This document shows positions 1 to 10,401 of a DNA stretch of 58,600 bases, one piece after another. Position numbers and translations under genes: made by a program. How positions within the stretch are numbered: position 1 is the stretch's first letter; each line of letters starts with the position of its first letter. A model generated the notes under the pieces. The model was not told the origin of the DNA, searched no databases, and saw nothing but the letters and a program-made list of their open reading frames with translations. This DNA comes from an uncultured Prevotellaceae bacterium (GTDB taxonomy: Bacteria; Bacteroidota; Bacteroidia; Bacteroidales; Bacteroidaceae), in the NCBI GenBank assembly GCA_947170495.1, contig CAMVUB010000009.1, positions 1-58,600 of the forward strand, written 5' to 3'.

Positions 1-1
1 C

Positions 2-718
2 ACGCCGCTGACGACGATGACCGTCGATGAGGCGCTGGCAGCCGCCAACCCGCAGCCCGGAGACATTGTGAAGTCGCAGACCGGAATGGCCATCTACGGC
101 CCCTACGGCTGGGAGGGCAGCCTGAAAGCCCTGGAGAGCGGTCATGGCTACATGTACTACAGCACCGACGCCACGGCGAAGTCGTTCGTATATCCCGATG
201 CCCCGTCGGCATCGACACGCAAGGCTGCTCCCCGTCGCGCTCCCGGAGCGCTGCAGATCTTTACTCCTGTCGATAAATACCTCTATCCCAATAATATGAC
301 GATGGTCATCCAGCTGAAGGAGGGCGCCGCCGTGGTTGACACCGCCGAGGTGGCCGCCTTCGTGGGTGATGAGTGCCGAGGTGCTACACGCGCCAACAGC
401 AACGGCCTCTACTACCTCGTCATCGCAGGAGAGGGAGCCGGACAACCCATCATACTGCGCACATACATCGACGGCGAGGTCATTGACATCGATGACACTC
501 AGCAGTTCGTCAGCGATGCCAACATCGGCACGTCGTGGGAACCCTATGTCATCGACCTCCTCAATCCCTCTGTCGGTGTCACCAAGGTAACCATCGATGA
601 TGCTACCGACGACGATGACTGGTGGACGCTGCAAGGCATTAAGCTGATGCACAAGCCTACGCAGCCCGGCGTCTATATCCATCGTGGACAACGAGTGTCG
701 ATATGCATCGCCCACTAA
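2..718 (+). CDS. C-terminal part of a large exported surface protein (5' end outside window)
   Basis: The frame is open from base 2 to the TAA at 716-718, and the first ATG (17) is internal, so this is the last ~238 residues of a longer protein. Motifs such as PGDIVKSQTGMAIYG, GWEGSLKALESGHGYMYY and FVYP resemble the late part of long Bacteroidales surface proteins. A β-rich stretch follows (residues ~80-190). The end, LQGIKLMHKPTQPGVYIHRG, resembles the short sorting-type tail of other exported proteins in this window. The catalytic or binding part lies upstream and cannot be identified. The next gene starts about 15 bp downstream on the same strand, so they may be co-transcribed. Confidence 0.7.
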   Translation, partial: TPLTTMTVDEALAAANPQPGDIVKSQTGMAIYGPYGWEGSLKALESGHGYMYYSTDATAKSFVYPDAPSASTRKAAPRRAPGALQIFTPVDKYLYPNNMTMVIQLKEGAAVVDTAEVAAFVGDECRGATRANSNGLYYLVIAGEGAGQPIILRTYIDGEVIDIDDTQQFVSDANIGTSWEPYVIDLLNPSVGVTKVTIDDATDDDDWWTLQGIKLMHKPTQPGVYIHRGQRVSICIAH

Positions 719-732
719 CACAATCTATGCCT

Positions 733-1683
733 ATGCAACGAGTGATAGGAATTGGGGAGACGGTGATGGACATCCTCTTCAAGGATGACCAGCCGCAGAA
801 GGCCGTGCCCGGCGGCTCAACATTCAACAGCATCATCTCGCTGGGTCGCGCCGGCGTTCCGTGTGCGATGCTCACGGAGGTCGGCGGCGACCACATAGGC
901 GAACTCATCTGCAACTTCCTGCGCGACAACGGTGTTGCCACGGACTACGTATGTCGCCATGAGCACATCAAGTCGCACATCTCGTTGGCTTTCCTCGACG
1001 AGAACAACGATGCGCAGTACATCTTCTACAAGGATCACGCCTCCGTGACGCTCGACGGCCCCCTGCCCGAAATTCGCAAGGACGACGTTGTGCTCTTCGG
1101 TTCCTTCTTCGCCATCAACCCCGCTATACGTCCCGTCGTAGGCGCCCTGTTGCGTGCCGCCCACGAGGCTGGCGCATGGCTCTACTACGATGTCAACTTC
1201 CGCAAGAACCACATCGCCGACCTGCCACGTGTGATGGCCAACATCGAGGAGAACATGAGTCTGGCCAACGTCGTGCGCGGGTCGATGGAAGATTTCGGGT
1301 ACCTCTACGGTCTCCACGACGCCGATGCCATCTATGAGCGTGTGAGCCGCCATTGTCCTACACTCATCCTCACCGACGGCGCACGCCCCATCCGCGTCTA
1401 TACCCCCGAGGCCTGCGAGACCTTCCCCGTGGAGCCTGTGGAGACCGTCAGCACAGTGGGCGCAGGCGACAACTTCAACGCCGGTTACATCTACGCCAAG
1501 CTCACCCTGCAGTCCGCATCCCTCACCCCTCAGCCTTCAGCCCTCAACCCTCAGCCCTCATCCCTCACCCCTCAGCCTTCAGCCCTCATCGCTATGGCAC
1601 AGCGTTGGAGTCAGGATGTCTGCTGCCAGATTGGCAACCACATCAGCGCCACCCTTGCCCTTAAACTTTCGAAACTTCAATGA
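733..1683 (+). CDS. PfkB-family carbohydrate kinase with an in-frame repeat insertion
   Basis: This cytoplasmic ribokinase/PfkB-family sugar kinase transfers phosphate from ATP to a sugar hydroxyl. The start at 733 gives MQRVIGIGETVMDILF, the usual N-terminus; ATGs at 703 and 727 are also in frame but add unconserved residues. Visible are the N-terminal PGGSTFNSIISLGRAG sugar-binding motif and the C-terminal GAGDNFNAG motif with the catalytic Asp. The substrate cannot be told from sequence; fructokinase-like activity is plausible. About 25 residues (SASLTPQPSALNPQPSS and so on) sit just after GAGDNFNAGYIYAK and are encoded by a 7-bp tandem array. The ATP-binding C-terminal region resumes afterwards, so the enzyme may still work. 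Confidence 0.85.
   Translation: MQRVIGIGETVMDILFKDDQPQKAVPGGSTFNSIISLGRAGVPCAMLTEVGGDHIGELICNFLRDNGVATDYVCRHEHIKSHISLAFLDENNDAQYIFYKDHASVTLDGPLPEIRKDDVVLFGSFFAINPAIRPVVGALLRAAHEAGAWLYYDVNFRKNHIADLPRVMANIEENMSLANVVRGSMEDFGYLYGLHDADAIYERVSRHCPTLILTDGARPIRVYTPEACETFPVEPVETVSTVGAGDNFNAGYIYAKLTLQSASLTPQPSALNPQPSSLTPQPSALIAMAQRWSQDVCCQIGNHISATLALKLSKLQ
1517..1590 (+). repeat. 7-bp tandem array inside the PfkB kinase gene
   Basis: About ten consecutive heptamers of the type TCAGCCC, TCATCCC, TCACCCC and TCAACCC run in frame through the kinase gene. Because 7 is not a multiple of 3, the coding effect repeats every 21 bp, which explains the Pro/Ser/Leu-rich 7-residue periodicity in the protein. Confidence 0.85.
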
Positions 1684-1850
1684 ATCAGATTATTGCGCCA
1701 TTTGCACTAACGCCCCCTTCACTTGGGCGAGAACCTTGGTTAACCTTGCTTTCGAACTTATAAACATCATTACTCCGTAGGGTTCGTAGGGGAGATGCCC
1801 GAACATTATTCTTTGGTAAAATAATAGAATGTACAATCACTGTATTTTTT

Positions 1851-2232
1851 ATGACAGAACACCCCCCCAACATAATTATCTACAACACCATTGATGGTAA
1901 GGCCTCAGTAGCGCTCTACGCTAAAGACGGAAAGATTTGGCTGAACCAGCAGCAGATGGCAGAACTTTTTGCCACCTCTAAACCTAATGTTAGCATGCAT
2001 ATAGCTAACATTCTTAAGGAGAAAGAGTTGAACAAAGAATCAGTTGTTAAGGATTTCTTAACTACTGCCGCCGATGGCAAGAACTATATGACCCAGTTCT
2101 ACAATCTCACCCATCATTGACGAAATCGATAAAGTCCTCGCCAAGCATTACGGCTTCACGGAAGAGGAGCTTGATTTCATCATTAACTACGACATCAAAT
2201 ATCGTATGGGCGATGAATTGAATGAGGAGTAA
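1851..2232 (+). pseudogene. RhuM N-terminus fused to the tail of a restriction-type DNA methyltransferase (deletion relic)
   Basis: The first ~80 residues (IIIYNTIDGKASVALYAKDG, IWLNQQQMAELFATSKPNVS, KDFLTTAADGKNY) are the N-terminus of the RhuM virulence/DNA-binding family, normally ~330 residues. The frame then reads MTQFYNL and stops at 2118-2120. In the next frame (2113-2232) it continues as PIIDEIDKVLAKHYGFTEEE and IINYDIKYRMGDELNEE, which resembles the extreme C-terminus of Eco57I-like/type IIG adenine methyltransferases. I infer that a large deletion joined two neighbouring genes of a former restriction-modification locus and a small frameshift followed. RhuM genes often sit next to such systems. 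No function is expected. Confidence 0.75.
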
Positions 2233-2293
2233 AAGGAGCAGGACCTCTGAACCCTTCCCTTCGAAACTGCAATCCAACGCGATATATAGATAT

Positions 2294-2335
2294 CAATTCC
2301 GATTAAGCAGGTTTAAATCTGCTTAATCGGAATTG
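2294..2335. repeat. 42-bp near-perfect palindrome (17-bp stem)
   Basis: CAATTCCGATTAAGCAG (2294-2310) pairs perfectly with 2319-2335 across GTTTAAAT, which itself has a TTTAAA core. No T-run follows on the + strand, so it may be a transcription barrier for the relic upstream, a protein-binding site or an element end. The rest of 2233-2545 shows no gene. Confidence 0.7.
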
Positions 2336-2496
2336 TCGCTACAAGTATCTGAAATACAAAGCTTAAAAGATGGACATTTAATGTGTAAACAAGGAATAAG
2401 TTTCCGATTTGATAATAAAATAGTCTTGAATCCTATCCAAAAAGGCAAGTGACGGCAAATTAAGAAGACTTTAATCGCTTTATTTCGACGAAAAAT

Positions 2497-2526
2497 TGGA
2501 GATCAAGCATAAATGTGCTATCTTTG
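2497..2526 (+). promoter_or_regulatory. Bacteroidota-type promoter for the AAA ATPase gene
   Basis: TATCTTTG at 2519-2526 matches the TAnnTTTG -7 box. A TTG at 2497-2499 lies 19 bp upstream, as expected for the -33 element. The ATG is 19 bp downstream. Confidence 0.7.
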
Positions 2527-2545
2527 CAGCGAAAAAACATAGAAT

Positions 2546-4009
2546 ATGCAGTACAACGAGTTATTAGAAAAACAGATTATCGGAAGATTAAGATTAGATA
2601 ATCCGTGGTGGACTGAAAAGGAAATAGCCACTTTTTATGCTAAAATGCAGCCACGTCTGTATCTCGATTTTTTCTATCCATTAGTAGAAGATATAGATAT
2701 ACGACGAGCCATCATCCTTATGGGGCCTCGCCGCGTTGGCAAGACTGTGATGATTTACCATACGATTCAAAGGCTTTTAGCTAATGGAATACCGTCACAG
2801 AATATTATTTATATTTCTGTTGAAACGCCAATATACAATAAAATACCCCTTGAGCAGCTTTTTGTGTTAGCTAAGAGAGCATTGAACAAAGACAACAATA
2901 CTACAGAACCGTTTTATGTATTTTTTGATGAGATTCAATACTTGAAGGAATGGGAAATACATTTAAAAACATTGGTTGACACTTATTACAACGTAAAATT
3001 TGTGGCTTCAGGTTCTGCGGCTGCGGAGTTGAAAAAAAGGAGCGACGAGAGTGGTGCTGGAAGGTTTACTGATTTCAACTTACCGCCCTTGACCTTTTAT
3101 GAATATGTTCATTTGAAGGATTATTCTAATCTTCTATATCCATGCGAAATGGAATGGACTGGAAGTTCCACCATTAGAGGATATTCCACAATAGATATTT
3201 CGCTACTAAACAAACTTTTTATAGATTACATTAATTATGGCGGATATCCAGAGGTCGTCTTTTCAACTAAACTTCAAGAGAATCCGAGCCAATTCATTCG
3301 ACATGATATCATTGACAAAGTGCTTCTACGGGATCTACCAAGTCTGTATGGCATCACTGATGTTCAAGAGTTGAACTCACTATTTACGATGATTGCTTAT
3401 CATTCAGGTTCTCAATTCTCTTACGAAGGTCTCTCAAAGGACTCTGGAGTGAAGAAAGATACACTTCGAAAATATATCGAGTATCTTGAAGCTGCTTTTC
3501 TCATTCGAAAAATACGAAGATCGGATGACACGGCAAAAAGTTATAAGCGAGAAATGCTTTTCAAATTATATCTGACAAATCCATCATTACGCTGCGCTCT
3601 TTTTCAGCCCATAGACGAGCAAGATGAATTCATCGGAAATATGGTAGAGACAGCAGTTTATGCCCAATGGATACCCAGAAACGTAAATATTGCTTATGCA
3701 AATTGGAATGAAGGCAAGAAAAAGGGCGAAGTGGATATCGTAGGCATAAACTCTGCTCGACAAAAGCCAGATTGGGCTGTCGAAGTTAAGTGGACGGACA
3801 AGCCTTTTTTTCATCCAAATGAAGAACTGAAATCTTTGGAAACATTCATGAAAAAGAATGATTTATCCTATGCATTAGTAACTTCTGTTTCCGAATTTGG
3901 AATGAAGAAAATGTCATACGGGAACTTGCAATTCATGCCTGTTGCCTGCTATGCATACACCGTTGGAGAGAATACATTAAGGAAGACAAAGTTATCATTT
4001 GGTTTGTAA
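2546..4009 (+). CDS. AAA ATPase with C-terminal DUF4143/nuclease-like region
   Basis: This 487-residue protein belongs to the AAA_14/DUF4143 class of bacterial and archaeal ATPases, whose role is still poorly defined. The Walker A motif GPRRVGKT is at residues ~60-67 and the Walker B FYVFFDEIQYL at ~132-142. VASGSAAAELK resembles the sensor region. The C-terminal part, with GEVDIVGINSARQKPDWAVE and VKWTD, has the D…E-V-K spacing of a PD-(D/E)xK-like fold, common in this family. The gene is much more AT-rich than its neighbours, which suggests transfer. It has its own promoter, and the DprA-like gene starts 36 bp downstream, so the two are likely co-transcribed. A defence or mobile-element role is an inference from the relics around it. 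Confidence 0.85.
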   Translation: MQYNELLEKQIIGRLRLDNPWWTEKEIATFYAKMQPRLYLDFFYPLVEDIDIRRAIILMGPRRVGKTVMIYHTIQRLLANGIPSQNIIYISVETPIYNKIPLEQLFVLAKRALNKDNNTTEPFYVFFDEIQYLKEWEIHLKTLVDTYYNVKFVASGSAAAELKKRSDESGAGRFTDFNLPPLTFYEYVHLKDYSNLLYPCEMEWTGSSTIRGYSTIDISLLNKLFIDYINYGGYPEVVFSTKLQENPSQFIRHDIIDKVLLRDLPSLYGITDVQELNSLFTMIAYHSGSQFSYEGLSKDSGVKKDTLRKYIEYLEAAFLIRKIRRSDDTAKSYKREMLFKLYLTNPSLRCALFQPIDEQDEFIGNMVETAVYAQWIPRNVNIAYANWNEGKKKGEVDIVGINSARQKPDWAVEVKWTDKPFFHPNEELKSLETFMKKNDLSYALVTSVSEFGMKKMSYGNLQFMPVACYAYTVGENTLRKTKLSFGL

Positions 4010-4045
4010 AAGATAACTAATAATAACTGAACCAAGCACAAACAG

Positions 4046-4543
4046 ATGAATAATGTTGTTTACCTTGGCAATAAAGAGCTCTTGAAACTGCCAAAGACAG
4101 CATTCTTGGCATCGAGTACCATTCCCGTGGACATGGTGCTGAAGTACTATGATTGGGCGGTGAAGATGAGGGATGAAGGGCAGTGTGTCATCAGCGGTTT
4201 CAGCAGCCGGTTGGAGAAAGACGTCTGGGATTTCCTCGTCAAGGGAGAGCAACCCATCATCCTCGTGCTGGCACGAGCCATGTACAAGACCATTCCCGTT
4301 GACCTGCAACCCCTCCTCAACAGCGGCCGCCTGCTCATCATCTCCACCAGCAACGCCACCCGGCAATCTCGTGCCACAGCCCTTGCTCGTAACCGCTATA
4401 TCTGTGAACAGGCAGACACCATCCTCTTCGTCGGTGTGACAGAGCACAGCAGTCTGTATCCCTTACAACAAGAATTCAATTCAAAATATCATGACCCTGA
4501 AACTCCAATAACAAGAGAAGAGTACGAACAAGACAACTTATGA
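4046..4543 (+). CDS. Short DprA/SMF-like Rossmann-fold protein
   Basis: This 165-residue protein resembles the short DprA-like ('DNA recombination-mediator A-like') proteins of Bacteroidota. Typical features are the FLASSTIPVDMVLKYYDWAV start, CVISGFSSRLEKDVWDFLVK, QPIILVLARAMYK and a late RNRYICEQADTILFVG. It has only the Rossmann-type nucleotide/DNA-binding core and none of the extra domains of full DprA (~370 residues). It lies 36 bp after the AAA ATPase on the same strand. Composition changes from AT-rich to GC-rich near 4100. The exact function of these short forms is unknown; single-strand DNA binding is possible. Confidence 0.7.
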   Translation: MNNVVYLGNKELLKLPKTAFLASSTIPVDMVLKYYDWAVKMRDEGQCVISGFSSRLEKDVWDFLVKGEQPIILVLARAMYKTIPVDLQPLLNSGRLLIISTSNATRQSRATALARNRYICEQADTILFVGVTEHSSLYPLQQEFNSKYHDPETPITREEYEQDNL

Positions 4544-4554
4544 GTAAGGACAAA

Positions 4555-4910
4555 CTACTGCCACAATGCTTCTTGTTGCCAAGATTGTGGGAACCCAAGG
4601 GCACCAGGATAGACACTCGGATAGAGAGAAAAAAGCTGAGCGAGGTCTTGCGTCAACGTGTTTGAGGGGTCGATGAGATTCAGCCAATAACGAATGATGG
4701 CTAGAACGAAATAGGTGCGTTGTGTTCCTGTGGAAGGCTGAGGAATGAAGATGTTGCGAGGATGACGCGGCATCAGAGGGCGTACACCCCGTGAAGCCAT
4801 TTTTCCGCTCCTTGTTCATCGGCTATCATCAAACCACGCTGCTTCAGGATGCTAATCTGATTAGCAAACGTCTGAATATGCTTGGGATATGGTACCTTGT
4901 TCATCATCAT
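4555..4910 (-). pseudogene. Abi-family (Abi_2-like) abortive-infection gene with its middle deleted
   Basis: On the minus strand, ATGs at 4910-4904 open NKVPYPKHIQTFANQISILK, QRGLMIADEQGAEKWLHGVY and then TGA (4773-4775); this is the usual N-terminus of Abi_2 proteins. In another frame, 4772-4555 reads RTYFVLAIIRYWLNLIDP, then LAQLFSLYPSVYPGALGFPQ and SWQQEALWQ with a stop, which is the Abi_2 C-terminus. The ~180 central residues are missing and the frame is broken at the join. Abi_2 proteins are abortive-infection-related phage-defence candidates; this copy is dead. Confidence 0.75.
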
Positions 4911-5170
4911 ATAATAAAAAGGCTTACCCTAAGCGCGCTGTTCTATGGGAAGCGGGGTAAGCTTGTTGGTGCAAAGGTACAACTATTTTGTGAATAAACA
5001 AACAAATGAACGATTTTTTGATGAAAACATAGAATTATAGCCAAAATATGAGAAAAATGGCCGATTTGTTTAGCCGGAGGGATGAGGAGATATCCATACG
5101 TATATGCTCAATGTTGGAAAAAACCTCAATGCTAAGACTGTCTATAATCATAACTATACTCTCCAAGCGT

Positions 5171-5232
5171 ACCCTCTATGGTGTCTGCGCGTAGTCTCTA
5201 TAGAGGGTCAGGCGAGGGAGTAGTAGTGTCTT
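5171..5232. repeat. Dispersed hairpin repeat, copy 1
   Basis: ACCCTCTATGGTGTCT (5171-5186) pairs imperfectly with 5193-5208 across GCGCGT. A tail like AGGCGAGGGAGTAGTAGTGTCT follows in two parts. A second, better-paired copy with the same loop and tail is at 32384-32446. The surrounding 4911-5299 has no convincing gene. Confidence 0.75.
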
Positions 5233-5299
5233 ACAGAATGTCATTGAACATGTCATCAACGCAGCTATATACCTTGTCCCCCCATGAAAGTTTTGGGGT

Positions 5300-5739
5300 A
5301 AAAATCCCTCATTCCCTCAAACTCGTTGGGTTCCAAGATATTGAGGCTGAGGGAAAGCTGAGGGAATGAGGGAAATCAGGATAGTTTCTCTCATGGAAGT
5401 AATAACTTCATTTTATTTTGTGGAATGAAGATTGAGACGGGGTCGTGATGGTGATAACGAAGGGTCGTGATGGTGATAACGTCAGGTCGTTATGGCGATA
5501 ACATAAGGCTCTTATGACGAGTTCCACCGGTGGAACTCGCCGTAAGAGCAGGCTCTTCACAGGTTATTCACAGGTCCTTCATAGTTCCTTCACAGGTTCT
5601 TCTGGGGCATTTCACAGGCGAGGGGCCTGTTATCTTTGCTGAAATCTCACATTTCCCTCATTCTCTCAGCCTTTCCCTCAGCATTCCCTCAGCCCTTACG
5701 AGCTGAAAGCCAGCAGGTTTGAGGGAATGAGGGATTTTT
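5300..5739. repeat. Non-coding element with inverted-repeat ends, 22-bp tandem repeats and a palindromic core (element A)
   Basis: The outer ends are perfect 23-bp inverted repeats (5300-5322 and 5717-5739). Inner arms 5357-5376 and 5651-5670 match at 19 of 20 positions. Inside are a 22-bp tandem repeat starting at 5441, 5463, 5485 and 5507 (core GTGATAAC), a 42-bp palindrome centred on GAGTTCCACC/GGTGGAACTC (5507-5548), and four ~11-bp repeats of type TTCACAGGTTA (5555-5602). A TATCTTTG box is at 5630-5637. No ORF is credible. It may be a MITE-like or regulatory element, comparable in plan to the one at 27378-27860. Confidence 0.7.
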
Positions 5740-5856
5740 CACCAGAAAAAAGATAACAGTCAGACGCAACAACTCCGCAACCGCCTTTTCTCTCAAAAAA
5801 GACAAATAGGAACCGAAAAAATAAGAAGAATAGACAGTCACGTAAACTTTTTTTCG

Positions 5857-5864
5857 TACCTTTG
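5857..5864 (+). promoter_or_regulatory. -7 box of the alaS promoter
   Basis: TACCTTTG fits TAnnTTTG. It is 109 bp before the alaS start, leaving a leader made largely of short tandem repeats. Confidence 0.65.
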
Positions 5865-5877
5865 CGCCCGAAATAAA

Positions 5878-5973
5878 GTTGAAGGTTTAAAGTTTAATGT
5901 TTAAGGTTGAAAGCTCTTAGCGTTAAACGAATAAATCGACAGATCGTAAAATCGTAAAATCGTAAATTCATAG
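5878..5973. repeat. 7-8 bp tandem arrays in the alaS leader
   Basis: 5878-5913 is a GTTTAAA/GTTGAAG-type heptamer array. 5937-5973 holds ATCGTAAA octamers that run up to the alaS ATG. Confidence 0.75.
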
Positions 5974-8607
<2,634 letters not shown>

Positions 8608-8668
8608 CTTTAAACTTTAAACCTTCAACTCAGCTTTAAACTTTAAACTTTCAACTTTAAACTTTAAA
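8608..8668. repeat. Heptamer array filling the alaS-transporter spacer
   Basis: Almost all of the 63-bp spacer consists of TTTAAAC/TTCAACT-type heptamers, with no promoter box or terminator. Confidence 0.8.
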
Positions 8669-8670
8669 GA

Positions 8671-10383
8671 ATGGATTGGCTCGTCAACCTTTTCACCAAC
8701 ACCGATTCCATCGCACACATCGTGGTGCTATACTCGTTGGTCATCTCGCTCGGCATCTATCTGGGACGCTTCAAGCTCTTTGGCATCTCACTCGGTGTGA
8801 CCTTTGTATTGTTTGCTGGTATCCTGGCTGGACATGTTGGCTTCACGGGTACGCCTGCTGTGCTGAACTATGTCCAGGACTTCGGTCTGATCCTCTTCGT
8901 CTATTGCATAGGCTTGAATGTGGGCCCCGGCTTCTTTGAGAGCTTTGCCAAGGGCGGCATCACAGCCAATATGCTGGCGATGGGCATCGTGGGGCTGAAT
9001 GTCATTACCATGTTGGCCCTTTACTTCATCATCTTCTATAACCCTTCCATCCACGGTGGTGAGAATGTCTGGAACCTCTCCATGATGACGGGTGTCCTCT
9101 GTGGTGCCATCACCAACACCCCTGGTCTGGGTGCTGCCTCGGAGGCGGTGGCCAGCATCTATAAGGGTGCTGCGGAGGTCCCGCAGATTGCGTCGGGCTA
9201 CGCCTGCGCTTATCCCTTGGGTGTCGTGGGCATCATCGGTGCCATCATCGCCATCCGCTATATCTGCCGCGTCAGCCTCAAGCACGAGGCAGAGGAGATA
9301 GAGCGCGAACAAAATGAGAACCCGCATGCCAAGCCGCACCGCATGACCTTGCGTGCAGAGAACAAAGCCCTCAACGGACGCACTATCCTGCAGATTCGCG
9401 ACTTCCTGGGGCGCAACTTCGTCTGCACACGTCTGTTGCACGAGGGCCATGTCATCATCCCCAATCGTGACACCGTCGTCTATACCGACGACCTTCTCTA
9501 CCTCACCTGCGCCGAGGATGACTGGGAAGCTGTCAGCGCTTTCATCGGTCCTGAGGATCAGGTGGAATGGGATGAGCAGGATGTGAGGATGGTGTCGAAG
9601 AACGTACTCGTGACACAGCCTGCCGTCAACGGCAAGACCTTCGGTCAGCTCCACTTCTCCAGCGTCTATGGTGTCAATGTCACCCGCATTCACCGCAATG
9701 GCATGAACCTCTTCGCCGACCGCAACCTGCGCATACAGATTGGCGATAAGCTCGTCTGCGTAGGCCCCGAGGATGCCATCGCCCGTGTGGCTGCGCTGCT
9801 GGGTAACGAGGTGAAGCGCCTCGACCACCCCAACCTCGCCGCCATCTTCATCGGCATTGTCGTGGGTATCGTCTTTGGAATGATGCCTATCGCCATCCCC
9901 GGTGTGCCGACTCCCGTGAAGCTGGGTCTCGCCGGCGGTCCCCTCATCATCGCCATTCTCATAGGCCGCTTCGGCTATAAGTTCCACCTCGTCAGCTACA
10001 CCACTAACTCCGCCAACTTGATGCTACGTGAGTTCGGTCTGGCACTCTTCCTCGCCTCCGTGGGTATCAAGGCGGGTGCTACGTTCTGGCAGACGGTCAC
10101 CGATGGCGATGGTCTCACCTATGTCTGGGCCGGTTTCCTCATCACCGTCATACCTATTCTTATTATAGGTACGCTCGCGCGCCTGCGTTACAAGATGAAC
10201 TACTTCACGCTGATGGGCCTCATCGCTGGTGCCACCACCGACCCGCCTGCCCTGGCCTACGCCAACCAGACGGCCAACAACGACGCCCCCGCCGTGGGCT
10301 ACAGCACCGTCTATCCCCTGTGCATGTTCCTGCGCATCCTCACAGCGCAGCTCATCATCCTGCTGCTTTATTCCATCGTGTAA
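8671..10383 (+). CDS. AspT/YidE-like membrane transporter with two RCK_C domains
   Basis: This 570-residue inner-membrane protein has the layout of the aspartate:alanine exchanger family (AspT, YidE, YbjL). There are about five helices at residues 15-190, a cytoplasmic middle with two TrkA-C/RCK_C-type domains (~215-375), and a second membrane half (~385-570). The [12 protein letters not shown] and later [14 protein letters not shown] motifs are the repeated signatures of the two Asp-Al_Ex halves. The substrate is unknown; anion or amino-acid exchange is plausible from the family. It follows alaS without a promoter and ends 18 bp before xseA. Confidence 0.88.
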   Translation: MDWLVNLFTNTDSIAHIVVLYSLVISLGIYLGRFKLFGISLGVTFVLFAGILAGHVGFTGTPAVLNYVQDFGLILFVYCIGLNVGPGFFESFAKGGITANMLAMGIVGLNVITMLALYFIIFYNPSIHGGENVWNLSMMTGVLCGAITNTPGLGAASEAVASIYKGAAEVPQIASGYACAYPLGVVGIIGAIIAIRYICRVSLKHEAEEIEREQNENPHAKPHRMTLRAENKALNGRTILQIRDFLGRNFVCTRLLHEGHVIIPNRDTVVYTDDLLYLTCAEDDWEAVSAFIGPEDQVEWDEQDVRMVSKNVLVTQPAVNGKTFGQLHFSSVYGVNVTRIHRNGMNLFADRNLRIQIGDKLVCVGPEDAIARVAALLGNEVKRLDHPNLAAIFIGIVVGIVFGMMPIAIPGVPTPVKLGLAGGPLIIAILIGRFGYKFHLVSYTTNSANLMLREFGLALFLASVGIKAGATFWQTVTDGDGLTYVWAGFLITVIPILIIGTLARLRYKMNYFTLMGLIAGATTDPPALAYANQTANNDAPAVGYSTVYPLCMFLRILTAQLIILLLYSIV

Positions 10384-10401
10384 TCTCTCTCCTTTTGCAC
10401 G

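Noticed and set aside
5178..5369. 63-residue ORF
   Set aside because: It runs through the hairpin repeat and into the arm of element A, so it is repeat sequence, not a gene.
5441..5506. 22-bp repeats as a CRISPR array (also 27617-27680)
   Set aside because: The units are directly adjacent with no spacers, only 3-4 copies, and no cas genes are nearby.
5555..5610. Replication origin suggested by TTATTCACA (DnaA-box-like) and TTCACAGG repeats
   Set aside because: Only one box fits the DnaA consensus, there is no dnaA/dnaN neighbourhood, and the 11-bp period suggests a different tandem repeat.
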